64,000 nucleotides of DNA from an uncultured Bacilli bacterium. GTDB taxonomy: Bacteria > Bacillota_I > Bacilli_A > RFN20 > DUOF01. How positions within the stretch are numbered: the stretch's first letter is position 1; each line of letters begins with the position of its first letter. The DNA lies in contig CALVUJ010000024.1 in assembly GCA_944363575.1 (NCBI GenBank), positions 62,001 through 126,000 on the forward strand. Reading direction: 5' to 3'. Below are positions 25,439-33,926 of the stretch, piece by piece. A program made the position numbers and the translations under genes. The notes below the pieces were generated by a model. It saw only the letters and a list, made by a program, of their open reading frames with translations. It had not been told where the DNA came from and ran no database searches.

Positions 25439-27793
25439 ATGGAACTTGATAAAAATAAGATTTCATTGCCACTAATTGTTACTAGAGGTTTTATTATGTT
25501 TCCACATAATAGTGCATCTTTAGATATCATTAAAGAAGAAAGTGAAAGAGCAGTTAATAAATCACAAAATGAGTATGATGGGTATTTAATACTAACATCA
25601 CAAATTAATACTAGAATTGGTGATGTTAATACTGATAACATTTATAAAGTTGGTTGTTTATGCCAAATTACCTCTAGTAAAACAAATCCTGATGGTTCTA
25701 TTAAAGTTGGTTTAAGAGCCATTACTAGAGTTAAAATGGATGATATTACTATTGTAGATGGTCTAATGGGGCATGGAAGAATTGCCGATGAAATTTCAGG
25801 TGATTATGAAACAGAAGCAGCTCTAGTAAGAATTATTGCTAAAACTTTAAATACGAATAATCTCTCTTTTGGTTCAATGCCTGCACCTGTTGCTAGTAAT
25901 TTAGCACGTGGTGTATCTGCGTCAGTACTTGCTAATACTTTAGCATTTTATCTTGATGTTGATCGTAGTAAAAAACAAGCTATTCTAGAAGCAGATAACA
26001 TCAATGATAAATTAAACATGATTATTGAAAGATTAAATCAAGAAAAATTGATTAATGAAATAGAACAAGAGATTAATAATAAAGTTAAAGAAAAACTTGA
26101 AGAAAGTCAGAGAGATTATATTTTAAGAGAAAAATTAAAGATTATTAAAGAAGAATTAGGTGATGTTGCTAATAAAGATAAAGATATTGATGAGATTAGG
26201 GAAAAAGTAGAAAATAACCCTTATCCTGCGAATGTTAAAACAAAGATTTTTGATGAAATTAAGAAGTATGAAATGACACCTTCTAGTTCACCAGAAGCTG
26301 CTATTATTAGAACATATATTGAGTTATTAGTTAATTTACCTTGGTATCAAACTAGTGAAGAAAATATTGATATTAATTTAGTAGAAAAAGTTTTAAATGA
26401 AGATCATTATGGTTTAAAAAAGCCTAAAGAAAGAATACTTGAATATTTAGCAGTTCGTAAATATACAGAATCAGTTCGTTCTCCTATCCTATGCTTTATA
26501 GGTCCTCCTGGAGTTGGTAAAACATCGCTTGCTTTATCTATTGCTAGAGCAATCAATCGTAAGTTTATTAAAATTTCTTTAGGAGGAGTGCATGATGAAT
26601 CTGAGATAAGAGGACATCGTCGTACTTATATTGGAGCAATGCCAGGTAAAATTATTAATGGTATGCGTAAAGTTGGTGTTATCAATCCTGTGTTTGTTTT
26701 AGATGAAATTGATAAGTTAAGTAATGATTATCGTGGAGATCCATCTAGTGCATTACTTGAAGTATTAGATCCTGAACAAAACTATATGTTTAATGATCAT
26801 TACTTGGAAGAGCCATATGACTTGTCTAAAGTATTGTTCATTGCCACTGCTAACTATATAGGAAATATACCACCAGCATTAAGAGATCGTTTAGAAATAA
26901 TTAATTTATCTTCATATACAGAAATTGAAAAGTTATTTATTGCTAAAAATCATTTAATACCAAAACAAATTAAAGCTCATGAATTAGAAAAAGAAAAAAT
27001 TGCTTTTAGTGATGATGCTATTTTGCATGTCATTAGATATTACACTAAAGAAAGTGGCGTACGTCAATTGGAAAGATTTATGGCTGAAATTTGTCGTAAA
27101 ATAATTACTAATTCAGTAAAAAATAATGAAAAGAGTATTCAAGTTTTAGTAGACGTTAATAAAGTTAAAGAATATTTAGGTAAAGAAAAATTTGATTACA
27201 CTAAAAAAGAAAAAACAGATCAAGTAGGTTTAGTAAATGGTCTAGCATATACTGACTTTGGTGGAGATTTAATACCAGTTGAAGTTAATTATTTTACTGG
27301 TAAAGGAAGATTAGTCATTACTGGTAATTTAGGAGATGTTATGAAAGAGTCTGCTAATATTGGACTTGACTATATTAAGGCTAATTCTGGTAAATTAGGA
27401 ATAGATGAAAATATTTTTGATAAAATAGACATTCACATTCACGTTCCTGAAGGAGCAGTACCTAAAGATGGTCCTAGTGCTGGAGTAACAATGGCTACTG
27501 CTATTATAAGTGCTTTAACAAATGAACCAGTTAGAAATGATGTAGCAATGACGGGAGAAATAACTTTAAGAGGTAATGTTTTACCAATTGGAGGTTTAAA
27601 AGAAAAATCTATTTCAGCTCATCGAGCAGGAATTAAAACGATTATTATTCCTCATGAAAATGAAAAAGATTTAGATGAAATACCAGATATTGTAAAAGAT
27701 AACGTTAAAATTGTTTTTGCAGATAAATTAGAAGATGTTTTGCAAGTTGCTCTTGTAAATAGTGGTACTAACAATGTTTCTGTCCAAAATTAA
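25439..27793 (+). CDS. lon: ATP-dependent protease Lon
   Basis: Cytoplasmic AAA+ protease that removes misfolded and regulatory proteins. The N-terminal substrate domain starts LPLIVTRGFIMFP; Walker A GPPGVGKTS (about residue 350), Walker B VFVLDEIDKL, and the proteolytic domain with KDGPSAGVTMATA, giving the Ser680-Lys723 dyad (GGLKEKS). Length 784 is standard. It overlaps engB by 20 bp. The lonA-ysxC(engB) pair is as in Bacillus. Confidence 0.97.
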   Translation: MELDKNKISLPLIVTRGFIMFPHNSASLDIIKEESERAVNKSQNEYDGYLILTSQINTRIGDVNTDNIYKVGCLCQITSSKTNPDGSIKVGLRAITRVKMDDITIVDGLMGHGRIADEISGDYETEAALVRIIAKTLNTNNLSFGSMPAPVASNLARGVSASVLANTLAFYLDVDRSKKQAILEADNINDKLNMIIERLNQEKLINEIEQEINNKVKEKLEESQRDYILREKLKIIKEELGDVANKDKDIDEIREKVENNPYPANVKTKIFDEIKKYEMTPSSSPEAAIIRTYIELLVNLPWYQTSEENIDINLVEKVLNEDHYGLKKPKERILEYLAVRKYTESVRSPILCFIGPPGVGKTSLALSIARAINRKFIKISLGGVHDESEIRGHRRTYIGAMPGKIINGMRKVGVINPVFVLDEIDKLSNDYRGDPSSALLEVLDPEQNYMFNDHYLEEPYDLSKVLFIATANYIGNIPPALRDRLEIINLSSYTEIEKLFIAKNHLIPKQIKAHELEKEKIAFSDDAILHVIRYYTKESGVRQLERFMAEICRKIITNSVKNNEKSIQVLVDVNKVKEYLGKEKFDYTKKEKTDQVGLVNGLAYTDFGGDLIPVEVNYFTGKGRLVITGNLGDVMKESANIGLDYIKANSGKLGIDENIFDKIDIHIHVPEGAVPKDGPSAGVTMATAIISALTNEPVRNDVAMTGEITLRGNVLPIGGLKEKSISAHRAGIKTIIIPHENEKDLDEIPDIVKDNVKIVFADKLEDVLQVALVNSGTNNVSVQN

Positions 27794-28352
27794 GTTTATT
27801 ATAAGTGCTCCTAATAAAGCATCTTGGCCAAAAGATTCCTTAAATGAAATATGTTTATTAGGGAAAAGTAATGTAGGAAAATCTAGTTTTTTAAATGCCA
27901 TTAGCAATAACAATAAAATAGCTAGAGTTTCATCAACTCCAGGATGTACAAAGTTATTAAATTTCTTTGAAGTTGATAGTAGCTATCGTATCGTAGATGC
28001 TCCAGGGTATGGGTATGCTAAAACTTCTATTCTAGATGATAAAAAATTTGCTAAGATGATGGAAGAATATATTTTTGAAAGAGAAAACGTTAAGTTATTC
28101 ATTTTACTTGTAGATTCTAGAAGAGAACTTAGTCATGATGATATAGATTGCTTAGAGATGCTAAAAAAAACTAATAAAGAAGTTTTAGTTATAGGCACTA
28201 AAGCTGATAAACTTAATCAAAGTATGAAAAGTAAATTTATAAAAAATATTAGTAATGTCATTAGTAGCAAAGTTTATTTAACAAGTATTTTAAAAAAAGA
28301 TTCTTTTAATGAAATAATAATGTACATTGATAAAGTAGGAAGACAAGAATAA
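27774..28352 (+). CDS. engB: Ribosome-assembly GTPase EngB/YsxC
   Basis: Small TRAFAC GTPase needed for 50S subunit maturation. G1 is GKSNVGKSS, G3 DAPGYGYAK, G4 TKAD; about 192 residues. The ATG at 27774 is chosen because family members begin just before the FIISA block, even though the ribosome site is weak, so translation is probably coupled to lon. A strong terminator overlaps the stop codon, which ends the tig-lon-engB unit. Confidence 0.95.
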   Translation: MFLSKIKFIISAPNKASWPKDSLNEICLLGKSNVGKSSFLNAISNNNKIARVSSTPGCTKLLNFFEVDSSYRIVDAPGYGYAKTSILDDKKFAKMMEEYIFERENVKLFILLVDSRRELSHDDIDCLEMLKKTNKEVLVIGTKADKLNQSMKSKFIKNISNVISSKVYLTSILKKDSFNEIIMYIDKVGRQE

Positions 28353-28368
28353 TTGTCTTCTTTTTTTT
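28339..28368 (+). terminator. Rho-independent terminator of tig-lon-engB
   Basis: GAAGACAA and TTGTCTTC pair perfectly around a 6-base loop with the stop codon of engB inside, followed by eight T. Confidence 0.9.
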
Positions 28369-28370
28369 GT

Positions 28371-28397
28371 ATAATATTTTATTTTCCTTCATACATT
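28371..28397 (+). promoter_or_regulatory. SigE-like promoter of spoVID-ysxE
   Basis: CATACATT (28390-28397) is a full match to the SigE -10 consensus CATACAnT; ATAATA (28371-28376) can serve as -35 at a 13-bp spacer. It sits between a terminator and the spoVID ribosome site, fitting mother-cell expression of coat genes. Confidence 0.5.
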
Positions 28398-28415
28398 TAA
28401 TTAGGAGGAATAAGT

Positions 28416-29132
28416 ATGCAACATCTTAATTTAACTAAAACTTTAGAAATGGAAAATGATATTATCGATTTAATTTTAATAGGAATAGATGATAAATTAG
28501 AAACAATTGAGGATAAAGATGGAATAAGAATTTCTGGTAATATTAATATAAATGGAACGGTGAAAACCGTTGATGGTAATAAAGATTTTTTTGATAGTAT
28601 AGATATAGATTTATTTTTAACACATGAAGAAATAATAGATAAAAGTAATTTAAATGTTTCCGTAGATGATTTTACATATAAAATAGAAAACAATAAACTT
28701 TTATTAAATATTTCTTTAAAAATAGAAGGATTAAAAGATATAGAAACAACCTTTCCTACCGAAGAAGATAATGAATTTTTTTCTAAAGAAGAAATAGAAA
28801 AAGAAGTATATATAGATGAAGATATAAAAGTAGAAGATGAGCGTGATAATTTAAAAGAAGAAGATAAAAGATCAAATATAGAAGAGATTGAAAGTAAAGA
28901 AATAACTAATAAACAAGAAGATTTAAAAGAAACTAAAAAAAGTTTACTAAAGAGTGTTTTTTCACATAAAAGAATTAAAGAAGAAGTATCATGGAAACTA
29001 CATTGTGTAAAAGAGGAAACGACCTATGAACAAATAGCGGCAAAATATAATATAAGTCTAAAAGAATTAATAGAAATTAATAAAAATGAAAAATTAGAGG
29101 AAGGTAAATTAATCTTTTTACCTTTAAAATAG
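28416..29132 (+). CDS. spoVID: SpoVID-like spore coat assembly protein with LysM
   Basis: SpoVID is the mother-cell protein that drives encasement of the forespore by coat proteins. The layout fits: an N-terminal beta domain (about 1-115, resembling the SPOCS-like region), a long acidic linker (about 115-185, runs of Glu/Asp/Lys), and a C-terminal LysM module (YEQIAAKYNISLKELIEINK). At 238 residues it is much shorter than the ~575 of Bacillus, mainly by a shorter linker. Context decides the name: it follows lon-engB and precedes ysxE exactly as in Bacillus, where the hem genes lie between. Confidence 0.8.
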   Translation: MQHLNLTKTLEMENDIIDLILIGIDDKLETIEDKDGIRISGNININGTVKTVDGNKDFFDSIDIDLFLTHEEIIDKSNLNVSVDDFTYKIENNKLLLNISLKIEGLKDIETTFPTEEDNEFFSKEEIEKEVYIDEDIKVEDERDNLKEEDKRSNIEEIESKEITNKQEDLKETKKSLLKSVFSHKRIKEEVSWKLHCVKEETTYEQIAAKYNISLKELIEINKNEKLEEGKLIFLPLK

Positions 29133-29133
29133 G

Positions 29134-30069
29134 ATGAAAGATATTATTTTAGAGTTATATGACATTAATGCATTAACATTTATTAAAGTGTCTAATAATG
29201 TCTATAAAATAAAAACTAATGATCGAGATTATGCTTTAAAATATATCGAGCAAACAGGCTTAGAATCAATCATTGAAAAACTTAAATTAATTAAAATAAA
29301 TGATTTTGTTTTTCCTCTTAAAAATAATTACAATCAATATGTTTCTTTTTATGAAGGAATAGGGTTTATTATTTTACCTTGGATAGAAGAAGAAAATGTT
29401 TTATTAAAAGATTTAAAACTAAAGTTTTTTTTAGAGTTTTTAGCTAAGTTACACAATAGCAGTTTTTACACAATTAAAGTTAATGAAAGTTTTTTTAATG
29501 AAACTTATGATTATATTGCAAATAAAATTGATAAAGTTAGTGAAGATTTAGAAAAGTATATTTCCAAAATAGAAAGATTAGATTATAAATCACCATCACA
29601 GTGGCTTTTTTTACTAAATTATCCTTTATATATGCAAGCTATAGATAAGGCAAATAAATCCTTAGAAAATTTTAAAGAAAAGAGTGAAACTAAAAATACT
29701 GTAAGAATGGCTTTTACTTATAATGATTTTGATTATAAACATATCATATTAAAAGAAGAAAAAATATTAGGAGTAGAAAAGATTGAGTTAGCTCCTCCTA
29801 TATATGATGTTTTTTATACATTTACTTCATTAAATGAAATAAATGTTGATACTAAAATATATTATGAAAAATATTTTAAGAAATTTATATTAGATGATTA
29901 TGAAAAAGAATGGCTTTTATCGTTATTATATATACCTAAAATAGATGAATTTACTTTAGATGAAGCAAACAATATCGTAAATGTAACCTCTTCATTAAAC
30001 TATTTAAAAAACAGTGAAGAAATAGCTAATATAATTAATAAAAAAGGCATTTTAGAAGAAAATGATTAA
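29134..30069 (+). CDS. ysxE: YsxE-like spore coat protein (CotS/kinase-fold)
   Basis: A 311-residue protein of the CotS/YsxE family, which has an aminoglycoside-phosphotransferase-like fold. The N-terminal lobe (YKIKTNDRDYALKYIE) has the kinase lysine-type motif, and the middle holds a degenerate catalytic-loop-like stretch (AFTYNDFDYKHIIL) where active kinases have HGDxxxxN. Loss of the HGD motif suggests a structural or low-activity role. The ATG follows the spoVID stop by one base without an own ribosome site, so translation is coupled. Inner-coat location is inferred from Bacillus. Confidence 0.78.
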   Translation: MKDIILELYDINALTFIKVSNNVYKIKTNDRDYALKYIEQTGLESIIEKLKLIKINDFVFPLKNNYNQYVSFYEGIGFIILPWIEEENVLLKDLKLKFFLEFLAKLHNSSFYTIKVNESFFNETYDYIANKIDKVSEDLEKYISKIERLDYKSPSQWLFLLNYPLYMQAIDKANKSLENFKEKSETKNTVRMAFTYNDFDYKHIILKEEKILGVEKIELAPPIYDVFYTFTSLNEINVDTKIYYEKYFKKFILDDYEKEWLLSLLYIPKIDEFTLDEANNIVNVTSSLNYLKNSEEIANIINKKGILEEND

Positions 30070-30094
30070 AAACACTTTTAGTAAGTGTTTTTTT
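30069..30094 (+). terminator. Rho-independent terminator of spoVID-ysxE
   Basis: AAACACTT pairs with AAGTGTTT around five bases, followed by a T tract, directly after the ysxE stop. Confidence 0.85.
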
Positions 30095-30121
30095 ATTTTC
30101 TTTATGTTAAGATATGAATAC

Positions 30122-30209
30122 GGACAGATACTCAAGTGGTTAAGAGGCTTGCTTGGAAAGCAAGTAGACCCTAAAAGGTGCATGGGTTCGATCCCCATTC
30201 TGTCCGCCA
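30122..30209 (+). tRNA. tRNA-Ser (anticodon GGA), CCA encoded
   Basis: Acceptor GGACAGA pairs with TCTGTCC; anticodon stem CTTGC/GCAAG around TTGGAAA gives GGA; a long class II variable arm (ACCCTAAAAGGT hairpin) and the T arm with GTTCGATC follow; discriminator G and CCA are encoded. Confidence 0.95.
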
Positions 30210-30261
30210 TCTTGTGAATATAACTTAAGACATATATGAAAATAAAAGCTTTCTTGAATAA

Positions 30262-30290
30262 TTGATATTTATGATTAAAATATATAAAAT
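30262..30290 (+). promoter_or_regulatory. Sigma-A promoter before the 111-residue gene
   Basis: TTGATA (30262-30267), 17-bp spacer, TAAAAT (30285-30290); AGGTGA and ATG 30307 follow. Its presence argues against an earlier start codon for that gene. Confidence 0.6.
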
Positions 30291-30306
30291 AAAACTAGGT
30301 GATTTT

Positions 30307-30642
30307 ATGCATATTATTATTAAAGAAGAAAACGGTTTTATGCCCACGACTACAATTAAGATAACAGAAAATAAAATTGAAGTAGAAGAAAATAATAAGC
30401 TTCGTATTTTAAAATATCAAGAAAATGAGATAAAAAAAATAATGGAAGCATTTTTAATAATATTTAAAAATTGGAAAGATAAATATGTTAAAGAAAGTAT
30501 TATTGATGATGAGATTTATAGTATTTCTATCGTTTCTAGTAAAATAAAAACAATTTATATTAAAAATGATTATCCTCAAAACTGGGAAAAATTTATTGTA
30601 CTTAGAAATCATTTAGTGAGAGAAGATTTAGATTTTGAATAG
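30307..30642 (+). CDS. Small soluble hypothetical protein
   Basis: A 111-residue protein I do not recognise. It starts with beta strands (MHIIIKEENGFMPTTTIKIT), then a helix, then strands again, ending in a charged helix (EKFIVLRNHLVREDLDFE). AGGTGA lies 4 bases before the chosen ATG, and a promoter overlaps the region upstream. The next gene, a peptidase E homologue, starts 11 bp later, so the two probably share a transcript. Confidence 0.62.
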   Translation: MHIIIKEENGFMPTTTIKITENKIEVEENNKLRILKYQENEIKKIMEAFLIIFKNWKDKYVKESIIDDEIYSISIVSSKIKTIYIKNDYPQNWEKFIVLRNHLVREDLDFE

Positions 30643-30653
30643 GAGAGTATAAA

Positions 30654-31349
30654 ATGAAAGCAATTTTTTTAACAAGTGGGCCAACTTTTTATAAAAATCA
30701 TAAAATTATTAATAAGCCTCTAGTAGAACAATTAAAAAAAGAAATTATTAAATATGATTATTTGTTGTTAATAGCAAGTACACCTGATAGTTATGATTTG
30801 AATGAAAAATATGGTCAAAATTTGAAAAAAGAATTAGAATCAGCAAAGATTAAATTCGCTTATACTGATATTTTAGATAGTCGCAATTGGCTTTTTTCTA
30901 AAAGTTTAATCAAAAATGCTGATTTGATTATTGTCATGGGAGGAGATCCTCTTGAACAAATAGAGTTTTTAAACAACATTGATTTTAAAGAAAAACTAAA
31001 AAAATTTAATGGGTGTTTGATGGGAATAAGTGCAGGCAGTCTTAATTTAGCAAATTATGTATATTGTAGCCAAGATAAAGATATTGAGCAGAGTGTATAT
31101 TATCGAGGAGTAGGAGTCACTAACTTAAATATAGAGCCACACTTTGATATTAATGATACAACTAGAATAAATAATGTTTTATTAAAAGATAGTAAAGAAA
31201 GAAGTTTTATAGCATTACCTAATGAAAGTTTTATTGTAGTAAAAGATAATAAATATGATTTATATGGAGATGCTTATTATTTTGAAAATAGTAAATATAG
31301 AAAAATAGTAAACATTAATGATTTAGGTGAAGGTGAAAATAATGATTAA
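30654..31349 (+). CDS. Peptidase E (S51 family, GATase1-like)
   Basis: Aspartyl dipeptidase-like protein with the class I glutamine-amidotransferase fold. The nucleophile elbow is GISAGS (about residues 122-127) with Ser instead of Cys, as in peptidase E and cyanophycinase. MGGDPLEQIEFL and the later IEPHFD with a candidate catalytic His fit the family. At 231 residues the length is normal. It may hydrolyse Asp-X dipeptides. The end overlaps the HAD gene by 8 bp, and both follow a small hypothetical gene. Confidence 0.85.
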   Translation: MKAIFLTSGPTFYKNHKIINKPLVEQLKKEIIKYDYLLLIASTPDSYDLNEKYGQNLKKELESAKIKFAYTDILDSRNWLFSKSLIKNADLIIVMGGDPLEQIEFLNNIDFKEKLKKFNGCLMGISAGSLNLANYVYCSQDKDIEQSVYYRGVGVTNLNIEPHFDINDTTRINNVLLKDSKERSFIALPNESFIVVKDNKYDLYGDAYYFENSKYRKIVNINDLGEGENND

Positions 31350-32055
31350 AAATATTATATTTGATTTAGATGGAACGTTGATTAATACTTTACAAGAAGA
31401 TTTAGATAAGAATTGCTTAATCAAAATGAGACAAAAATTCTATAGTGATGGATTAGATGGTAATTTATTAATGCCTATAATAATAAATGGAATTGAGATA
31501 ATAGCGAAAAATAATGGTGAAAAAACTAACGAAGAAGCATTTTGGGAATATGTTACCCAAAACAGCAATATTTCAATAGAAAAATTAAAAACATCGTTGG
31601 AGCAATTCTATCAAGAAGATTATAACCAGTTAAATGGTTATGTTAAAAGAGTGGAGATAATGCAAAAGGCTGTACAACTATTGAAAGAGAAAGGATACAA
31701 TTTAATTCTAGCTACGAATCCTTATTTTCCAGCTACAGCTATCGAAAAAAGAATGATATGGGGCAACATAAATCCGCAAGATTTTAGTTATATAAGTAGT
31801 TATGAAAACTCTTCATACACAAAACCAAATACAAAATACTATGAAGAAATTATCACTAAAAACAATTTAAAAACAAGTGAAACGATAATGTTTGGAAACG
31901 ATTTGATTTGTGATTTATCAATTGAAAAAATAAAAATACCATGTTTTATTATTACTAATCATATGTGTAATATTCACGAAATAGAGAAATGCAAATTAAA
32001 AGGAGATTATGAACAATTTTTTTATTATATTCAAAATCTCCCAAACATTTGCTAA
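31342..32055 (+). CDS. HAD-superfamily hydrolase
   Basis: Haloacid-dehalogenase-type phosphatase. Motif I is FDLDGTL with the nucleophile Asp near residue 8, motif II is LILATNP, and motif IV is FGNDLICD. The helical cap between about 20 and 100 is of the C1 type, as in small-molecule phosphatases. The substrate cannot be told. ATG 31342 follows AGGTGAA; the earlier in-frame GTG lacks a site. Its stop overlaps that of the convergent acidic-protein gene. Confidence 0.82.
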   Translation: MIKNIIFDLDGTLINTLQEDLDKNCLIKMRQKFYSDGLDGNLLMPIIINGIEIIAKNNGEKTNEEAFWEYVTQNSNISIEKLKTSLEQFYQEDYNQLNGYVKRVEIMQKAVQLLKEKGYNLILATNPYFPATAIEKRMIWGNINPQDFSYISSYENSSYTKPNTKYYEEIITKNNLKTSETIMFGNDLICDLSIEKIKIPCFIITNHMCNIHEIEKCKLKGDYEQFFYYIQNLPNIC

Positions 32056-32861
32056 TCTTTATTTTTCAAATCACTTAAAATATCTTTAATATTTAATTCC
32101 AAAGTATCATTGTTATTATATAAAGGAGCATCAGAGGTATTAGCAATCTTATCTACGGCATTTAAATATATATCAATACTAGTTAAAGAATCATCTAATC
32201 CATCAATATCATCTATATTAGAAGCTTTCTTTATCATATATGGTTTTAGCATCTTATTTATTTGTCTTCTTCCGATGATAGGTTTTCCTTTATTTTTTTC
32301 AAGTGCTTCTTGTCTAATTTCTTCAATAACGGCTTTAACATCTACTACTTTAATAAAAGTACCTTTAGGCTTCTTAGCTTTAAAATTATCAGGATATTTA
32401 GCTATTTCTCCATCAAATTTTATTTCTTCCTCTTCTTCATCTTCCTCTTCGTCCTCATCTTCATATTCTAAATATTCTAATTTTTCATCCTCATCTTCTT
32501 CAAAATCATCATATTCATTAATTTCTTCAACAACATTAATATCATCTTCTAGATTATCATCCTCATCCATAACAACTTCAGTTAAAACCTCTTCCTCTAC
32601 ATTTTCTTCAAGTAATTTATATTCAGAAATATAATTATGAAGATTTTCTAATAATAATTGTTGGTTAGCTAGTTCTTCACTTATGGAAATTTTAAAATCT
32701 GAAAAAGGCAACTTATAATACAAATGAGGTTTAGTATCAAATAAAATACTAACATTTTTATACTTGCTATGATCATAAGCAAGCGAATTCTCTAATTTTG
32801 CTTTAAGTTGTGTTGTACTTAATGCTATGTTTTTAATTGTATCAACCTGCTCTTTTTTCAT
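32052..32861 (-). CDS. Very acidic protein, unknown
   Basis: I do not recognise this 269-residue soluble protein. The N-terminal ~90 residues are helical; the centre (about 95-155) is extremely rich in Asp and Glu, a low-complexity run that is probably disordered; the C-terminal ~110 residues are ordered (KPKGTFIKVVDVKAVIEEIR, IIGRRQINKMLKPYMI). ATG follows GAGGTGG. It is divergent from the small double-glycine peptide gene. The layout, ordered ends with an acidic centre, could suit a DNA- or RNA-mimicking or chaperone-like protein; this is only a guess. Confidence 0.7.
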   Translation of the reverse strand: MKKEQVDTIKNIALSTTQLKAKLENSLAYDHSKYKNVSILFDTKPHLYYKLPFSDFKISISEELANQQLLLENLHNYISEYKLLEENVEEEVLTEVVMDEDDNLEDDINVVEEINEYDDFEEDEDEKLEYLEYEDEDEEEDEEEEEIKFDGEIAKYPDNFKAKKPKGTFIKVVDVKAVIEEIRQEALEKNKGKPIIGRRQINKMLKPYMIKKASNIDDIDGLDDSLTSIDIYLNAVDKIANTSDAPLYNNNDTLELNIKDILSDLKNKD

Positions 32862-32998
32862 AATACCACCTCAACTATCTATATTATAAAATAAAAGAAA
32901 ATTAATATCAATTAAAAATAATTCCCCAAAAAATTAATTTAATAAAAAACGTTACATTTTCATTAATAATCTAATTTATTTATAAAGGGGAGAAAATT

Positions 32999-33190
32999 AT
33001 GAATTATGAAATATTAAATGAAAGTGAATTAAAAAGCATATGTGGAGGTGCTATACCTCAACTTGCTACTATTCTAGCAATAGGAGCAATTGCCTTAATA
33101 ACCGTAACAGTGTTTAAAATTTATCAATCTACTAAAGGTAAATCATCATTTGGAAGTGGGTTTAATTTTGAATGGGAAATTAAGGATTAA
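32999..33190 (+). CDS. Small double-glycine-leader peptide, bacteriocin-like
   Basis: A 63-residue peptide. The first 17 residues, MNYEILNESELKSICGG, match the double-glycine leader pattern (LxxxELxxIxGG) of class II bacteriocins and ComC-type peptides cut by C39-peptidase transporters. The ~46-residue remainder has a hydrophobic helix (about 20-42) and a polar Gly/Ser/aromatic tail. Ribosome site GGGGAG. No ABC transporter or immunity gene lies next to it, and its stop shares a base with the radC start (TAATG), so it is translated together with radC. Alternative: a plain small membrane protein whose leader likeness is chance. Confidence 0.6.
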   Translation: MNYEILNESELKSICGGAIPQLATILAIGAIALITVTVFKIYQSTKGKSSFGSGFNFEWEIKD

Positions 33191-33870
33191 TGAATTATAA
33201 AATTGAAAAGATACCATTATATGATAGGCCTAGAGAAAAGGCTATTAACTTAGGGATTGAATATTTATCAAATGAAGAATTATTGGCACTTGTTTTAAGA
33301 TGCGGAACTAAAAAAAGAAGTGTTTTAGAATTAGCACATTTTATCATGGAAAAATATTCTTCATTTAGTAATTTATTAAATTGTAATTATGAAGAGTTAA
33401 TTTTAATTGAAGGAATAAAAAAAGCTAAAGCTATAGAGATATTAGCTATCATGGAAATTGCAAAAAGAGTTCAAAAAAATAAAATAAATAATTTGAAAAA
33501 GATTAATGATCCAGAGGATATATATAATTATTTTTCTTTATTAATAAAAGATGAAAAGCAAGAAGTTTTTATGGTTGTTTTTTTAGATATTAAAGCTCAT
33601 ATTATTAAATATGAAAAATTATTTGTTGGAGGAATATCGAGTTCGATAATTGATATTAATGTAATTTTTAAAAAAGCATTACTTTATGGTTCGAGTAAAA
33701 TTATCTGTCTTCATAATCATCCAAGTGGCGATCCTAGTCCTAGTAATCAAGATATTTTTATTTCACAAAAAATTATGAAATTAGGCGAACTTTTAAATAT
33801 AAAATTAATGGATCATATCATTATAGGTAAAAAAGGATATATATCTTTAAAAAAAGAATCATATATTTAA
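33190..33870 (+). CDS. radC: RadC-family JAMM protein
   Basis: RadC-like proteins carry an N-terminal helix-hairpin-helix region (LRCGTKKRSVLEL, LILIEGIKKAKAIEILA) and a C-terminal JAB1/MPN metalloprotease-like domain with HNHPSGDPSPSNQD. Both are visible; length 226 is standard. The role is debated and DNA repair is not proven. In Bacillus the gene (ysxA) also lies upstream of the minCD region, with mreBCD between, which are missing here. Translation start overlaps the upstream peptide stop. Confidence 0.92.
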   Translation: MNYKIEKIPLYDRPREKAINLGIEYLSNEELLALVLRCGTKKRSVLELAHFIMEKYSSFSNLLNCNYEELILIEGIKKAKAIEILAIMEIAKRVQKNKINNLKKINDPEDIYNYFSLLIKDEKQEVFMVVFLDIKAHIIKYEKLFVGGISSSIIDINVIFKKALLYGSSKIICLHNHPSGDPSPSNQDIFISQKIMKLGELLNIKLMDHIIIGKKGYISLKKESYI

Positions 33871-33883
33871 TTGTTCTACTTTT

Positions 33884-33907
33884 TTCGACAGAGCTTCTTT
33901 TTATAAT
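33884..33907 (+). promoter_or_regulatory. Candidate Spo0A box and -10 before minC
   Basis: TTCGACA (33884-33890) is the reverse complement of the Spo0A box TGTCGAA, all seven bases matching, and lies 11 bp upstream of a perfect TATAAT (33902-33907), where a -35 element would overlap. A similar arrangement is known at Spo0A-activated promoters such as spoIIG. The box is short and can occur by chance. Confidence 0.45.
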
Positions 33908-33926
33908 GCTAAATGAGGTGAAATAA

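Noticed and set aside
32110-32634. Serine-rich plus-strand frame
   Set aside because: It is the mirror of the Asp/Glu-rich coding strand (GAA/GAT read as TTC/ATC); no start signal.
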